A DNA stretch of 23,813 nucleotides from an uncultured Alistipes sp. (lineage in GTDB: Bacteria > Bacteroidota > Bacteroidia > Bacteroidales > Rikenellaceae), in NCBI GenBank assembly GCA_937899895.1, contig CALBQR010000052.1, positions 1-23,813 on the forward strand. The letters run 5' to 3'. Below, in pieces: positions 22,578-23,813 of this stretch. The notes below the pieces were generated by a model. The model was not told the origin of the DNA. It saw only the letters and a program-made list of their open reading frames with translations, and searched no databases. The stretch's first letter is position 1, and every line of letters starts with the position of its first letter. Both the position numbers and the translations under genes were made by a program.

Positions 22578-23102
22578 ATCGCCGGCAACGCCCTCGCAGT
22601 TCTTTGCCCAGCAATCTTGTGCGCGCAGTGTCTGCTCGATGATGTCGCGCACGCAGCCATATCCGCCCTTGAACTCCGACACGTAACGAGCCGCTTCGAT
22701 GACCTCCGACGCTGCATCGGCCGGAGCAACGGGCACGCCCACCTCGCGCATACAATCCAAATCGGGGATGTCGTCGCCCATAAAGACAACCTCCGAAGGA
22801 TCAAGACCTTCGTCGGCCATAAAGCGTCGCAACTCGGTGATCTTGTCGGTGCAACCGTCGATGAAACGTGTAACTTTGTAGTACTCGAAACGGCGACGCA
22901 ACAGCTCGCCGCGACCGCCCGTAATGACGCAGACCTTGAAACCCATACGGTGGGCATAGACGATCGCATAGCTATCTTTGGCGTAGAATCTGCGCATAAA
23001 ATCGCCATTGGGCAACGGCATAATGCCGCCATCGGTAAATACGCCATCGACATCAAATACGAATGCCTTTACGCGCGCAATATCCTCTTTGAAATTTCCC
23101 AT
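22563..23102 (-). CDS. kdsC: KdsC-type HAD phosphatase (3-deoxy-manno-octulosonate 8-phosphate phosphatase)
   Basis: 179 residues, the normal size for the cap-less HAD subclass. KdsC removes phosphate from Kdo-8-phosphate, giving Kdo for the inner core of lipopolysaccharide. Motif I is FDVDGVFTDG with nucleophile D17 and acid D19. Motif II is VITGG (T61), motif III K87 in DKITEL, and motif IV MGDDIPD (D110, D111). The C-terminal GGYGCVRDIIE (146-156) matches the GGxGAVRE signature of KdsC. Related HAD enzymes acting on other sugar acids cannot be fully excluded, because kdsA and kdsB are not in view. It lies 63 bases downstream of the BrkB-like gene on the same strand. Its last codons are the first copy of a tandem repeat. 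Confidence 0.85.
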   Translation of the reverse strand: MGNFKEDIARVKAFVFDVDGVFTDGGIMPLPNGDFMRRFYAKDSYAIVYAHRMGFKVCVITGGRGELLRRRFEYYKVTRFIDGCTDKITELRRFMADEGLDPSEVVFMGDDIPDLDCMREVGVPVAPADAASEVIEAARYVSEFKGGYGCVRDIIEQTLRAQDCWAKNCEGVAGDVPSA

Positions 23103-23165
23103 TTGATTTAAGCCTTATTTTTTAATTGTTTATTTTCGTTTGTTGCTTGTTTGAGGGTGCGGTCG

Positions 23166-23813
23166 CTACTCGGTCGCTGTTGTTGTGCCCGAAGGCTGTT
23201 GCTCCGAAGTCTGTTGCTCCGAAGTCTGTTGCTCCGAAGGCTGTTCGCCCGCGTTGCCACTCTCCTCGTTGCTCACCTGCTTGTCGTCAAGCGCGATAAA
23301 GAGCTGATTCATCGGAGAATGAATGGCCGCCTCTTTGATCGCATCGAGCTGTCGGCTTACGCTACGCACCTGCTCACTCTCGAAGATGTCGATGCTCTCC
23401 TCGCCGTGCGTCTCGACCGCTGTAATCACGTCGTAGAGCGTAACCTGATGCACATCTTTGGCGGGTGCGTAGTAGGCCGCCTTATCGTTTTCGTCGCCCT
23501 TAACTTGCAGGATCAGCCCCGCCTGTTCGAGTTCGAAGATCACATCGCGCACGATACGTACGGGCAGTCGCAGCACGTGGCTCACCTGCTCCGACGATAT
23601 CGGTCCGCGCTCCGAGGAGAAGGCTCGCACGATGACCAACATCGTCGCCAGCAGTACCTTGCGGCGATTGTCGTGGCTGATGTGGAGCGATTCGCGCTCC
23701 TGCTCGAACTTCGAGATATTTTGGTAGGCAAAGGCCAGCTCACCACCGAAAAGAACTATCTGCCAGCTGGTCTGCAACCAGATGAGGAACAACGGCAGCG
23801 CGGCAAAACTGCC
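23166..23813 (-). CDS. YihY/BrkB family membrane protein, C-terminal part
   Basis: Partial: the frame runs off the right edge, leaving 215 residues of the C-terminus. The first visible residues GSFAALPLFLIWLQTSWQIVLFGGELAFAYQN form the last conserved membrane segments of the YihY/BrkB (formerly called ribonuclease BN) family. A cytoplasmic domain follows that looks like a winged helix (RRKVLLATMLVIVRAFSSERGPISSEQVSHVLRLPVRIVRDVIFELEQAGLI), as in many Bacteroidetes members. The tail is a low-complexity repeat SEQQ(T/P) then SGTTTATE. The biochemical function of the family is unclear. A TTG near 23790 is not a start; the true start lies beyond the window. The gene lies upstream of the KdsC-type phosphatase gene and may be co-transcribed with it. 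Confidence 0.9.
   Translation of the reverse strand, partial: GSFAALPLFLIWLQTSWQIVLFGGELAFAYQNISKFEQERESLHISHDNRRKVLLATMLVIVRAFSSERGPISSEQVSHVLRLPVRIVRDVIFELEQAGLILQVKGDENDKAAYYAPAKDVHQVTLYDVITAVETHGEESIDIFESEQVRSVSRQLDAIKEAAIHSPMNQLFIALDDKQVSNEESGNAGEQPSEQQTSEQQTSEQQPSGTTTATE
23181..23250 (-). repeat. In-frame 15-base minisatellite in the C-terminal codons of the BrkB-like gene
   Basis: The unit CTGTTGCTCCGAAGT (plus strand) occurs at 23196-23210, 23211-23225 and 23226-23240 (last base changed). A degenerate copy lies at 23181-23195 and a partial one at 23241-23250. On the minus strand it encodes the pentapeptide SEQQT/P, so copy-number change would keep the frame. Confidence 0.92.

Noticed and set aside
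23166..23792. Treating the TTG near 23790 as the start of the right-edge gene
   Set aside because: The codons before it (GSFAALP) continue the conserved YihY/BrkB sequence, so the gene is cut by the window edge.

Overview
The window looks like a chromosomal segment of a Bacteroidales bacterium, most likely Alistipes or another Rikenellaceae member. This is judged from four things: roughly 50-55% GC coding DNA, Bacteroidetes-type -7 boxes (TAnnTTTG) in front of several genes, almost no Shine-Dalgarno sequences, and families typical of the phylum (DUF4252, DUF3078, ORF6N). The genus is an inference; no rRNA or other taxonomic marker is present. Seventeen protein genes are supported, one of them cut by the right edge. 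No tRNA, rRNA, CRISPR array, insertion sequence or integrase was found.

Left part (1-4150, plus strand): a tight four-gene operon encodes an ECF sigma factor, an overlapping single-pass membrane protein (probable anti-sigma factor), a secreted outer-membrane-barrel-like protein and a DUF4252 protein. It ends in a hairpin terminator. nadB (L-aspartate oxidase, NAD synthesis) follows with its own promoter and a bidirectional terminator.

Middle part (4190-14710, minus strand): lipA-lipB-recJ is one compact unit (lipoate synthesis plus a single-strand exonuclease). A 390-base spacer with a terminator and a triplicated 19-base repeat separates it from a 941-residue FAD/Fe-S dehydrogenase of the D-lactate dehydrogenase type. 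Upstream of that lies ORF6N, DUF3078, S41 protease, small membrane protein. The last three look like an envelope operon.

Right part: on the plus strand, nfo (endonuclease IV) overlaps a secreted esterase by ATGA, followed by a small outer-membrane protein flanked by two inverted copies of one terminator element. On the minus strand come dnaB followed by comM/yifB, a MATE efflux pump, a KdsC-type phosphatase (Kdo and LPS synthesis) and the C-terminal part of a YihY/BrkB membrane protein.

Most genes are housekeeping. The most unusual signal is at gene ends. Three minus-strand genes (ending at 8010, 10900 and 22563) carry tandem repeats that copy the last codons and the stop codon into the 3' flank. 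A fourth (ending at 23166) has an in-frame 15-base repeat in its C-terminal codons. A second theme is a recurring family of terminators sharing GCCGCACCC or GGCCACGC stems, next to AATTC/TTGTGAA-rich spacers. The sigma/anti-sigma/barrel/DUF4252 operon is the best candidate for an under-described regulatory system.
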